Assembly: GCA_024709105.1 (NCBI GenBank)
Contig: JANJXJ010000063.1
Coordinates: 1-43,252 of the forward strand
Length of the DNA stretch: 43,252 bases
DNA from: Lentimicrobium sp.
GTDB lineage: Bacteria; Bacteroidota; Bacteroidia; Bacteroidales; Lentimicrobiaceae
Direction: 5' to 3'
The notes beneath the pieces were generated by a model. It was not told the DNA's origin and ran no database searches. It saw nothing but the letters and a program-made list of their open reading frames with translations. Made by a program: the position numbers and the translations under genes. Numbering within the stretch: the stretch's first letter is position 1; each line of letters starts with the position of its first letter. Of the stretch, positions 27,295-33,487 are shown piece by piece.

Positions 27295-27612
27295 ATGAAA
27301 AAAGTAATAACTGCATTATCGGTATTTGCATTTGTTTTTGCACTGTCTGCAATTTCAGCAGAAGCCAAAGTTGTTGTTGACAACCAATATTCAAGCAGCT
27401 ACAGCATTGATCAGGAGCCTAAAGTTGACGGTACCAAGAAAGCTGCCAAAGCAGATGGTTCAAAATCATGTGGCGACAAATCAGCAAAAGCTTCTTCGGG
27501 CGATTGCAGCAAGCCATGTGGTGATAAAGACAAATCAGCCAAAGCAAGCAGCGATTGCAGCAGCAAAAAGACCACAACCACTGCCGAAGTTTCTTCGCCT
27601 GAAAGCAAGTAA
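27295..27612 (+). CDS. Small exported Cys/Lys/Ser-rich protein of unknown function
   Basis: A 105-residue protein not assigned to a family. It has a clear signal peptide (MKKVITALSVFAFVFALSAISAEA) and a low-complexity mature part. That part holds two imperfect copies of a unit: SCGDKSAKASSGDCS, then PCGDKDKSAKASSDCS. This gives four cysteines in two pairs among Lys, Ser, Asp and Gly, followed by a Thr/Ser tail. No lipobox is seen, so it is expected free in the periplasm or secreted. The ATG at 27295 follows a possible promoter and an A-rich leader; the frame start at 27268 lies within the promoter and is rejected. It is divergent from the histidine kinase gene and ends in a terminator. Metal binding or a redox role is an inference from composition only. 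Confidence 0.72.
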   Translation: MKKVITALSVFAFVFALSAISAEAKVVVDNQYSSSYSIDQEPKVDGTKKAAKADGSKSCGDKSAKASSGDCSKPCGDKDKSAKASSDCSSKKTTTTAEVSSPESK

Positions 27613-27637
27613 ACCGGTTTATTTTAAATTCTTTAAC

Positions 27638-27667
27638 AAAGCCCTGCATTTTGCGGGGCTTTTTTTT
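27638..27667 (+). terminator. Intrinsic terminator after the small exported protein gene
   Basis: GCCCTGCA pairs with TGCGGGGC (one G-U pair) around a 3-base loop, extended by AAA/TTT pairing and followed by eight T residues. It lies 25 bases after the stop codon. Confidence 0.85.
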
Positions 27668-27679
27668 AGGTATTGCCCT

Positions 27680-27687
27680 TATCTTTG
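27680..27687 (+). promoter_or_regulatory. Possible -7 element (TATCTTTG) of the OsmC gene
   Basis: TATCTTTG fully matches TAnnTTTG and lies just after the preceding terminator, 12 bases before the ATG at 27700. It is preceded at 26 bases by a TTTG that is part of the terminator hairpin. It supports the downstream ATG as the start. Confidence 0.45.
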
Positions 27688-27699
27688 CAGAAAAAAGGA

Positions 27700-28110
27700 A
27701 TGGATACAACGGCTACACTTGAGTATCTGGGCGATTTGCAACTCAGGGCAACCCATACCCGCTCAGGGCAGGAGTTTGTTACCGATGCTCCGGTTGATAA
27801 TAACGGAAAGGGCTCTGCGTTTTCTCCCACCGATCTTCTGGCCTCTTCGCTGGGGCTTTGTATGATTACCATCATGGGAATTGCAGCCAGAAATTCGGGA
27901 TTTAACATAGACGGCACCAAAGCCAGGGTTACTAAAATTATGGCATCCGACCCTCGCAGGGTAGGAGAGGTGATTGTAGAACTCGATTTTCCTGCAATAA
28001 ATTACACTGAGCGGGAGAAGCAAATCATCAGGCAGTGCGCTAAAATTTGCCCGGTATCGCAAAGTCTGCATCCCGATCTTAAACAAACAGTGATCTTTAA
28101 TTTTCAGTAA
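27700..28110 (+). CDS. OsmC family peroxiredoxin-like protein
   Basis: A 136-residue OsmC/Ohr-superfamily protein. The first redox cysteine is in SPTDLLASSLGLCMITIMG (Cys54) and the second is in RQCAKICPVSQSL (Cys113 or Cys117), the usual spacing for the thiol-dependent peroxidase site. These cytoplasmic dimers reduce organic hydroperoxides in characterised members; the electron donor here is unknown. The ATG at 27700 follows an AAAAAAGGA sequence, one of the few purine-rich ribosome-binding sites in the window, and is preferred over the frame start at 27673, which overlaps the promoter-like element. It is followed after 7 bases by the thioesterase gene, so the two are co-transcribed. Confidence 0.92.
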   Translation: MDTTATLEYLGDLQLRATHTRSGQEFVTDAPVDNNGKGSAFSPTDLLASSLGLCMITIMGIAARNSGFNIDGTKARVTKIMASDPRRVGEVIVELDFPAINYTEREKQIIRQCAKICPVSQSLHPDLKQTVIFNFQ

Positions 28111-28117
28111 TCAGCAT

Positions 28118-28507
28118 ATGGAGTTTTCTTTAACCCCGGGCAAAACGGCCCTCGCTGAAATGTTGGTTGGTCAATCTGATACTGCCAGCAGCTATGGCTC
28201 CGGGCTCATTGATGTTTTTGCAACCCCCGCCATGATAGCTTTTATGGAAAAAACAGCCATGCTGAGTATTCAGTCCGAATTGCCTGCGGGATATATTACC
28301 CTGGGGACTGAAATTTGTGTAACCCATGTAAAAGCCACCGCAATGGGAAAAAGGGTTACCTGCGAAACTGAGCTGATAGAGATCAATGGAAAGAAGCTTT
28401 TATTCAAAGTCAGAGCTTTTGATGAAGCCGGCCTGATTGGCGAAGGCACACATCGCAGGTATATAGTAAATGCCGAAGAATTTGTAAACAGACTTTCACA
28501 GGCTTAA
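28118..28507 (+). CDS. FlK-like (fluoroacetyl-CoA thioesterase type) hotdog thioesterase
   Basis: A 129-residue hotdog-fold protein of the FlK-like thioesterase family. The residues equivalent to the Streptomyces FlK active site (Thr42, Glu50, Gly69, His76) are present with identical spacing: Thr36 in FATPAM, Glu44 in FMEKTA, Gly63 in TLGTE and His70 in VTHVKAT. The family consensus around TATGKRV/RVTCETELIEINGKKL is also visible. FlK itself hydrolyses fluoroacetyl-CoA, but related proteins are widespread in bacteria that never meet fluoroacetate, and their acyl-CoA substrates are not known. It is the second gene of an OsmC-thioesterase-methyltransferase run, with gaps of 7 and 22 bases. Confidence 0.88.
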   Translation: MEFSLTPGKTALAEMLVGQSDTASSYGSGLIDVFATPAMIAFMEKTAMLSIQSELPAGYITLGTEICVTHVKATAMGKRVTCETELIEINGKKLLFKVRAFDEAGLIGEGTHRRYIVNAEEFVNRLSQA

Positions 28508-28529
28508 GCCAAACCAAATTCCAGATTTT

Positions 28530-29714
28530 ATGTCGTTTGATTATCCTTCAGGGAAACTAAATATGCTCGCAAAATGCCCTTCAGGCCTCGAAGGAGTGCT
28601 TGCTTCGGAGCTTGAGATGCTTGGCGGTGAAAATATAAGTATTCTCAACAGAGCGGTGGCCTTTGAAGGAGACAAGCGATTGTTGTACGCTGCAAATTAT
28701 CACTGCCGCACTGCATTAAGGATACTTGTGCCCATCAAACAGTTTAGTATTCTCACTGAACAGGATTTGTACACTGCCGTAAAATCGGTGAAATGGGAAG
28801 ATTATTTTTCTGCAGACCAGACCTTTGCATTTGATTCAACTGTCAATCAGTCAGTATTTACTCATTCCCACTACGTTTCGCAACGGGCAAAAGATGCCAT
28901 TGCTGACCGTTTCAGGGAAAAAACCGGCAAACGTCCTTCGGTGGATACAGAAAATCCTGATTTCAAAATCAACATACATCTCAGCCGAAACGAGCTGAAT
29001 CTTTCTTTTGACAGTTCGGGGGATTCTCTTCACAAAAGGGGATACCATATCTCGAATGCTGAAGCTCCTCTGAGTGAGGTACTTGCCGCGGGGATGATTT
29101 TGCTGAGTGGCTGGGATGGGCGTTCAACTTTTATGGATCCCATGTGCGGATCGGGCACCTTGCTCACCGAAGCTGCCATGATTGCCATGAATTTGCCCGC
29201 AGGATATTTCAGGCAGGAGTTTGGTTTTATGCGCTGGAAAGATTTTAATAAGCCTCTTTGGGAAGATGTGCTTGATGAATCCCTCGAAGAGCAAACCGAC
29301 ATAGAAGCTGAAATTCTCGGTTCGGATATGTCGGCCCAGAACCTGCGCTCAGCCGAAGCCAACCTGAAACAGGCCAGGCTGCATAAAGATGTAAGGCTCA
29401 GTGTATCTAAATTTCAGGATGTTGTGCCTCCGGAAGGCCCCGGAACTCTGGTGACCAATCCACCTTATGGTGAGCGAATTCAGGTGGATGATATCATTGA
29501 ACTCTACCGCGACCTGGGCAATGTATTGAAACGACGCTTTTCGGGATATAAAGCCTGGGTTATCAGTTCCGACCTTCGTGCAGTAAAGATGATTGGCCTG
29601 AAACCCATGAAAAAGCATGTGCTTTTCAATGGCCCTCTCGAATGCAGATTTGTGGGTTTTGACCTGTATGACGGCAGTCGCAGGGGTGGTAACAGAGATC
29701 AGGATAATTTGTAA
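28530..29714 (+). CDS. THUMP-domain class I RNA methyltransferase (RlmL N-half/YpsC-like)
   Basis: A 394-residue RNA methyltransferase. The N-terminal ferredoxin-like/THUMP region (about residues 10-165) includes CPSGLEGVLASELEMLG and ends in LSFDSSGDSLHKRGYH, as in RlmL/TrmN-type enzymes. The methyltransferase domain has motif I FMDPMCGSGTLLTEAAMIAMNLPAG (about 201-225) and the catalytic NPPYGERI (about 310-317), the signature of N2-guanine methylation. It corresponds to the N-terminal half of E. coli RlmL (m2G2445 of 23S rRNA) without the RlmK half, so 23S rRNA m2G modification is the most likely role. The C-terminus ends in a polar tail (GSRRGGNRDQDNL). It closes the OsmC-thioesterase run. 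Confidence 0.9.
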   Translation: MSFDYPSGKLNMLAKCPSGLEGVLASELEMLGGENISILNRAVAFEGDKRLLYAANYHCRTALRILVPIKQFSILTEQDLYTAVKSVKWEDYFSADQTFAFDSTVNQSVFTHSHYVSQRAKDAIADRFREKTGKRPSVDTENPDFKINIHLSRNELNLSFDSSGDSLHKRGYHISNAEAPLSEVLAAGMILLSGWDGRSTFMDPMCGSGTLLTEAAMIAMNLPAGYFRQEFGFMRWKDFNKPLWEDVLDESLEEQTDIEAEILGSDMSAQNLRSAEANLKQARLHKDVRLSVSKFQDVVPPEGPGTLVTNPPYGERIQVDDIIELYRDLGNVLKRRFSGYKAWVISSDLRAVKMIGLKPMKKHVLFNGPLECRFVGFDLYDGSRRGGNRDQDNL

Positions 29715-29720
29715 ATCAAC

Positions 29721-29748
29721 CATTCATAAGTTAGTTGGCTTATGAATG
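29721..29748. promoter_or_regulatory. Perfect 10-bp inverted repeat upstream of the beta-barrel gene
   Basis: CATTCATAAG (29721-29730) and CTTATGAATG (29739-29748) are perfect inverted copies with an 8-base spacer. The repeat is AT-rich and is followed by A residues, not T residues, on the plus strand, so it does not look like a terminator for the methyltransferase gene. It overlaps the position of the -33 element of the promoter-like site at 29760-29767, which fits an operator for a dimeric regulator. Confidence 0.45.
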
Positions 29749-29759
29749 TAAAAAAAGGC

Positions 29760-29767
29760 TAATTTTG
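29760..29767 (+). promoter_or_regulatory. Possible -7 element (TAATTTTG) of the beta-barrel gene
   Basis: TAATTTTG fully matches TAnnTTTG. A TTG (29735-29737), inside the spacer of the inverted repeat, lies 22 bases upstream as a possible -33 element. The leader to the ATG at 29859 would be about 85 bases. Confidence 0.4.
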
Positions 29768-29858
29768 TTTTCCGGTTGCCTGTTTCTCATTGGATCAGAT
29801 AGTCAAATACGGAAAACCTGACAATCAGCAGACTTAAACGAATAACATAAAACACCAG

Positions 29859-30560
29859 ATGATGAAGAAACTTTTGCTTTTCATGGCATTTTTGCTGACA
29901 ATCAACCATTTTGCCTCTGCACAGGGAGCATCCGCCGAACTTTTTAAGGACAATATCGCTACAGGTATAGATATTTTTAATGATTTGGTGATGTACAACG
30001 ATGAACCAACTCAGGACGATGTAAAATTCAGAGGGTATAATCCGGGGGTGAATTTGTATGTTATGAAAACCTTCCCGATAGGAAAAAGCAATTTTGCTTT
30101 TGCTGCCGGGCTCGGACTTGGAATGCATAATCTTTACAGCAACAGCCTGCTCACTGACTCAGTTGGAGGTTCCTATTTTATGCCGATTCCCGATAAAACA
30201 ACCTCGGGCAGCGATCTGGATTACAAAAAGAGCAAGTTGAGTTTAACTTACATTGATGCTCCTGCCGAACTTCGTTTTAAAACTGAAGGTGGTTTCAGAA
30301 TGGCAGTTGGTATTAAAGTCGGATATTTGCTCAGTGCACATACCAAATACAAAGGCAACGACCTGGAAGATGGATCGAAAACCAAAATTAAGGAAGCAGA
30401 ACTGCCAAATTTACAAACCTGGCGCTTTGGCCCCAGTATTCAGATTGGATACAAGTGGGTAAGTGTAAATGCTTTCTATTCAGTAACCAAAGTGTTTGAG
30501 GAAAGCGCCGGCCCCGAGCTTTACCCCATTTCACTCGGACTTACACTGCGCCCATTCTAA
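29859..30560 (+). CDS. Outer-membrane beta-barrel protein (OMP_b-brl_2 type)
   Basis: A 233-residue exported protein with a signal peptide (MMKKLLLFMAFLLTINHFASAQ) and a small beta-barrel profile of about eight alternating strands. Strand-like segments include FAFAAGLGLGMHNLYS, LSLTYIDAPAELRFK, FRMAVGIKVGYLLSAHTKY and the C-terminal ISLGLTLRPF, whose final aromatic residue is typical of outer-membrane proteins. The YIDAPAELRFK element is the conserved 'Y-[IL]-[DE]-x-P' strand of the porin/PorT-like family. That family label is broad and does not establish a T9SS role. ATG codons at 29859 and 29862 are equally possible. It has its own promoter-like site and inverted repeat, and its stop codon abuts the hairpin repeat array. 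Confidence 0.82.
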   Translation: MMKKLLLFMAFLLTINHFASAQGASAELFKDNIATGIDIFNDLVMYNDEPTQDDVKFRGYNPGVNLYVMKTFPIGKSNFAFAAGLGLGMHNLYSNSLLTDSVGGSYFMPIPDKTTSGSDLDYKKSKLSLTYIDAPAELRFKTEGGFRMAVGIKVGYLLSAHTKYKGNDLEDGSKTKIKEAELPNLQTWRFGPSIQIGYKWVSVNAFYSVTKVFEESAGPELYPISLGLTLRPF

Positions 30561-30580
30561 ACTAATATTTTAAAACTAAA

Positions 30581-30825
30581 CAACCCGCTCCCGCACGAGT
30601 CCCCTAGTGCGGTTTTAATATCTAAAACAAAACAACCCGCTCCCGCACGAGTCCTCTCGTGCGGTTTTAATATCTAAAACTAACAACCCGCTCCCGCACG
30701 AGTCCCCTCGTGCGGTTTTAATATCTAAAACTAAACAACCCGCTCCCGCACGAGTCCTCTCGTGCGGTTTTTATATCCAAAACTAAACAACCCGCTCCCG
30801 CACGAGTCCCTTCGTGCGGTTTTAG
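30581..30825. repeat. Five-copy REP-like hairpin array (51-52 bp units)
   Basis: Five direct copies begin at 30581, 30633, 30684, 30736 and 30788. Each opens with CAACCCGCTC, then a palindrome with arms CCGCACGAG and CTCGTGCGG around a TCCC or TCCT loop, then a T-rich link TTTTAATATCTAAAACTAAA. Copies 2-4 have perfect 9-bp arms. Copy 1 has one mismatch (CTAGTGCGG) and copy 5 one G-T pair (TTCGTGCGG). The stretch 30561-30580 is a degenerate copy of the link, so the repeat tract starts directly at the stop codon of the beta-barrel gene. It ends 18 bases before the stop of the convergent RAYT gene. The GC stem followed by TTTT could also terminate transcription from either side. REP identity rests on the palindrome and the adjacent RAYT. 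Confidence 0.92.
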
Positions 30826-30843
30826 TTTAAATAAATCTATAGC

Positions 30844-31398
30844 TTACTTAACCACTACAACGCCTTTCAGCAAGCCCTGTTCTCCGGCATAATCTCTTGC
30901 ACTGCTATAATCATAATCCTGTGGATTGTTGACCAAGCCGCCTTTAACAGGATTGTTGTGGACATAGTTAATCTTTTGAAGGGTCACTTTATGGCTCCAA
31001 AGTTCAATAGGTTGATTATTGTGTTGCCAGAACTGATAACCCTTAACATTTGACGATTCAGCACCAGCTCTTTTAAAACATACGAGCATCCACTCTTTGC
31101 GGCTCTCTACCGGATTTTCCATAATAGCCTTCACAATGGCTTTGCTGGTAAATCGTTTAAAGTCACCCAAAAGTAATTCTGGTTTTTGACCCTTAACGCT
31201 TCTGAATACTAAATGCATATGGTTATTCATAATGCACCATGCATAAATCTCCATCCCTTTTTCACGCTGGCAGAATTCCAGGCTTTTGATCAGTAAATCT
31301 TTATACTCATTTCTTGAAAATACATCAATCCATTTCGCCACAGCAAAACTAACGAAGTATAAACCATCGGGGTTGCGAAATTTGTAGTTACGGCTCAT
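30844..31398 (-). CDS. REP-associated tyrosine transposase (RAYT, Y1/IS200-like TnpA_REP)
   Basis: A 184-residue single-tyrosine HUH endonuclease of the TnpA_REP group. The HUH motif is CIMNNHMHLVF (His60, His62). The catalytic tyrosine is probably Tyr145 in the characteristic INYVHNNPVKGGLV, preceded by QFWQHNNQPIEL; YSSARDYAG closes the fold. RAYTs bind and cleave single-stranded REP hairpins and are usually single-copy domesticated relatives of IS200/IS605 transposases. The adjoining hairpin array, 18 bases past its stop, supports this assignment over an ordinary IS200 transposase, as does the absence of an accessory TnpB. The frame appears intact. The C-terminus LLKGVVVVK is a Val-rich tail. 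Confidence 0.93.
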   Translation of the reverse strand: MSRNYKFRNPDGLYFVSFAVAKWIDVFSRNEYKDLLIKSLEFCQREKGMEIYAWCIMNNHMHLVFRSVKGQKPELLLGDFKRFTSKAIVKAIMENPVESRKEWMLVCFKRAGAESSNVKGYQFWQHNNQPIELWSHKVTLQKINYVHNNPVKGGLVNNPQDYDYSSARDYAGEQGLLKGVVVVK

Positions 31399-31557
31399 TT
31401 AAAAATATCATTTTACATTTTCCTGATTTCTTTTTATAAAGGGCTGCGAGGTGTTTGCACCTGCTAAAGTGTGATGCCGTGGTAAGTGATGTATTTTTCT
31501 GGATGAATAGTCAGAATTCTATTTTAAAAATTGTGACCACGAGCCGATTTAATTAAA

Positions 31558-32169
31558 TCACAAAAAAGCGACAATCCCAAGCATGATTCCCGCGCCTGAC
31601 AGAAAACCTGCATATACCTGTGCTTCGGTGTGGGTATTAAGTTTTAGACGTGCAAAACCTGTGAGGCCGCCCAGAATTATCAGAATAACTATAAGCATTG
31701 GAGAGTAAATCTGTCGGATAAGCATTAGCCCGATAAACCCACCCAGCAAGCCTCCAATGCCCAGCATGTGAACACTTATTTTCCAGAAAAGGTTAACCAT
31801 GGCTGCGAAAACAATTAGCACTGCTCCTCCCAGGACAAACAACAGATAAACCGGGGGCAGGCCAATATTGCTCAGCATAAAATAGGTAACAATATAAGAC
31901 AGAGCAGCAATTATAAACGGGTAAGTTCTTTCGCTACGTTCAGGTATCTGCATACTGCTGATTAGCCCTTTTTTTAGCATTATCCAGGTAAGAATGGCAG
32001 GCAAAAGGAAAGTATTTCCAAAAATCAGGGCAAGAAGCGACCATCTGAAACTTTCAGGGAGCATCATTACAAAATACGCACTTTGCTGGAGCAGCAGCAA
32101 CATGGCTAATGTGGGCATAAGCAGCGGATGCAGCAGGTATGAGATTATTCGAGCCGATTTTTCTTCCAT
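31558..32169 (-). CDS. PAP2-like integral membrane protein
   Basis: A 203-residue membrane protein with about six hydrophobic segments. Degenerate PAP2 (phosphatidic acid phosphatase type 2) signatures can be read: QIPERSERTYPF at the position of KxxxxxxRP, KISVHMLGIGG in place of PSGH, and ARLKLNTHTEAQVYAG in place of SRxxxxxHxxxD. The catalytic histidines are thus present, while the surrounding consensus is loose, as in many Bacteroidota members labelled only 'phosphatase PAP2-like'. A substrate such as an undecaprenyl or lipid phosphate is an inference. It stands alone on the minus strand, with 56 bases to the upstream GNAT gene. Confidence 0.7.
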   Translation of the reverse strand: MEEKSARIISYLLHPLLMPTLAMLLLLQQSAYFVMMLPESFRWSLLALIFGNTFLLPAILTWIMLKKGLISSMQIPERSERTYPFIIAALSYIVTYFMLSNIGLPPVYLLFVLGGAVLIVFAAMVNLFWKISVHMLGIGGLLGGFIGLMLIRQIYSPMLIVILIILGGLTGFARLKLNTHTEAQVYAGFLSGAGIMLGIVAFL

Positions 32170-32225
32170 TCCGGTTAAATTAATTCAGAATGCAAAGTTA
32201 AGCATTTGCATAAGACAGAAATCAG

Positions 32226-32777
32226 CTACCAGGGAAGCAGAAGGTATGGGTCGTCTTCGGGATCGGGGCGCTGCTGAAACACAGTATCTTCGTCATAAAC
32301 CTCGAAGCCGGCTTTTTTATAAATCCCCAGAGCAGCTTTGTGATCGAGGTCGCAGGTATGCAACCATAGCCGGTCAATTTTTCTTTCCCAGGCTTTGGAT
32401 ATACACCAATGGAGGAATGGCAGCCCTAATTTTCTTCCGGTAAATTCGCAGGAAAGCCCGAAGTAAACCATCTCGGTTTCGTTGTTTTCGCTGGTGTTAA
32501 ATTCAACAAATCCGGCAGGCACTCCTTTAAAGAAAAGAACCCAGATATCAGTTGACTCGCTGCCAATCACACTTTCTAGTTCTTCCGCCTGCATCATCAG
32601 CCTGTTGTACCATTGGTAAGGCCTGCCAACCGATGTGTAGAGGTAAAGATAATATGAGCGTGTTGGCTCATCTACATGCATCACCGTGCAGTGACCGGGT
32701 AATTCCTGAAGTTCAGTTTTGTCAGGTGGCCTGAGCATTTGCAGATACCAGGTAGTAGTTGTTGTTCCTTTCATCAT
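32226..32777 (-). CDS. GNAT family N-acetyltransferase
   Basis: A 183-residue acetyltransferase. Core GNAT elements are visible: a beta strand VPAGFVEFNTSENNETEMVYFGLSCEF, an acetyl-CoA pyrophosphate-binding loop (TGRKLGLPFLHWCISKAWE) and the C-terminal LHTCDLDHKAALGIYKKAGFEVYDED, typical of motif B. The N-terminus (TTTTTWYLQMLRPPDKTELQELPGHCTVMHV) is longer than in minimal GNATs. The acceptor substrate is unknown. Its start (ATG at 32777, or 32774) is 4 bases after the stop of the AlkD-like gene, so the two are in one operon. Confidence 0.88.
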   Translation of the reverse strand: MMKGTTTTTWYLQMLRPPDKTELQELPGHCTVMHVDEPTRSYYLYLYTSVGRPYQWYNRLMMQAEELESVIGSESTDIWVLFFKGVPAGFVEFNTSENNETEMVYFGLSCEFTGRKLGLPFLHWCISKAWERKIDRLWLHTCDLDHKAALGIYKKAGFEVYDEDTVFQQRPDPEDDPYLLLPW

Positions 32778-32781
32778 CAGG

Positions 32782-33480
32782 CTATTTTTTCAGGTTTTTA
32801 AGTGCTTCTTTCCGGCTCAGCGGGGAAAGGCTGTTGTTTTCAACAAACTGAATCACAGTTTCGGGGCTGGATTTGGCATACTCGCGCAATGCCCAGCCTA
32901 TGGCCTTGCGGATAAAAAAATCCTTTTCTCCGGATAACTCTTCAATGAACCCTTTTAACAAAATGAAATTGGTTTTTTGTTTGTATTTCAACTGAAAAAG
33001 CAGGCAGGTTCTCTGTAGCCAGATATTTTCCGACTTCATCCATTTTGTGGTAAGTGTGCCAGTTTCTTCTGGATGTAAAGATAGCCATAAGCCTGCAATA
33101 TTCGAGGCAATATAATCCACGGTGTCCCACCAGGATTGATTGACAATTATCCACTCTATCAATGCAATCCGTTTTTTGTCATGCAGATATTTTTTACGGG
33201 CCAGCAGTTCCATGGCAGCATAATGCAATTCACGTGCCCCGGCCTGCCAAAGGTATTTTACAGTGTCTTCAATGGTTTCGGTATCCGGCAGGCCTTCATT
33301 TTTTAAAAACTCGCGCAACAGTTCTTTCCTTTCAGGTGATTTAATTCCCAGAAAACGGAAACGATTTTTCATATACTTTTCCATAGGCCCGGCTTGTGAA
33401 GGAACAGCATGGGCTTCGAAGAAAAGTTTCAGGTTTTGGCCGTAAGCAGTAACAATAATATTCAAACTTTCTGTTGTCAT
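32782..33480 (-). CDS. AlkD-like DNA alkylation repair protein (HEAT-like repeat glycosylase)
   Basis: A 232-residue all-helical protein of the AlkC/AlkD superfamily. AlkD removes N3- and N7-alkylated purines without base flipping. Matching features are YMKNRFRFLGIKSPERKELLREFL near the N-terminus, AGARELHYAAMELLARKKY, the catalytic-region WWDTVDYIASNIAG (the WD...D pattern that includes AlkD's catalytic aspartate), and FFIRKAIGWALREYAKSSPETVIQFV near the end. Length is usual for the family. It lies 7 bases downstream of the M1 peptidase gene and 4 bases upstream of the GNAT gene, so the three may share a transcript, though no functional link is obvious. Confidence 0.92.
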   Translation of the reverse strand: MTTESLNIIVTAYGQNLKLFFEAHAVPSQAGPMEKYMKNRFRFLGIKSPERKELLREFLKNEGLPDTETIEDTVKYLWQAGARELHYAAMELLARKKYLHDKKRIALIEWIIVNQSWWDTVDYIASNIAGLWLSLHPEETGTLTTKWMKSENIWLQRTCLLFQLKYKQKTNFILLKGFIEELSGEKDFFIRKAIGWALREYAKSSPETVIQFVENNSLSPLSRKEALKNLKK

Positions 33481-33487
33481 TTTTTAC

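Noticed and set aside
29721-29748. Inverted repeat after the methyltransferase gene as an intrinsic terminator
   Set aside because: The stem is AT-rich and followed by A residues on the plus strand, with no T-tract in either direction.
30581-30825. Hairpin array as a CRISPR array
   Set aside because: The intervals between palindromes are nearly identical in every unit instead of unique spacers, units are only 51-52 bp including the palindrome, and no cas gene is present.
31440-31470. Hairpin-like GAGGTG-TTTG-CACCTGC upstream of the RAYT as a degenerate REP copy
   Set aside because: The stem is short and shares no sequence with the CCGCACGAG palindrome or its GCTC flank.
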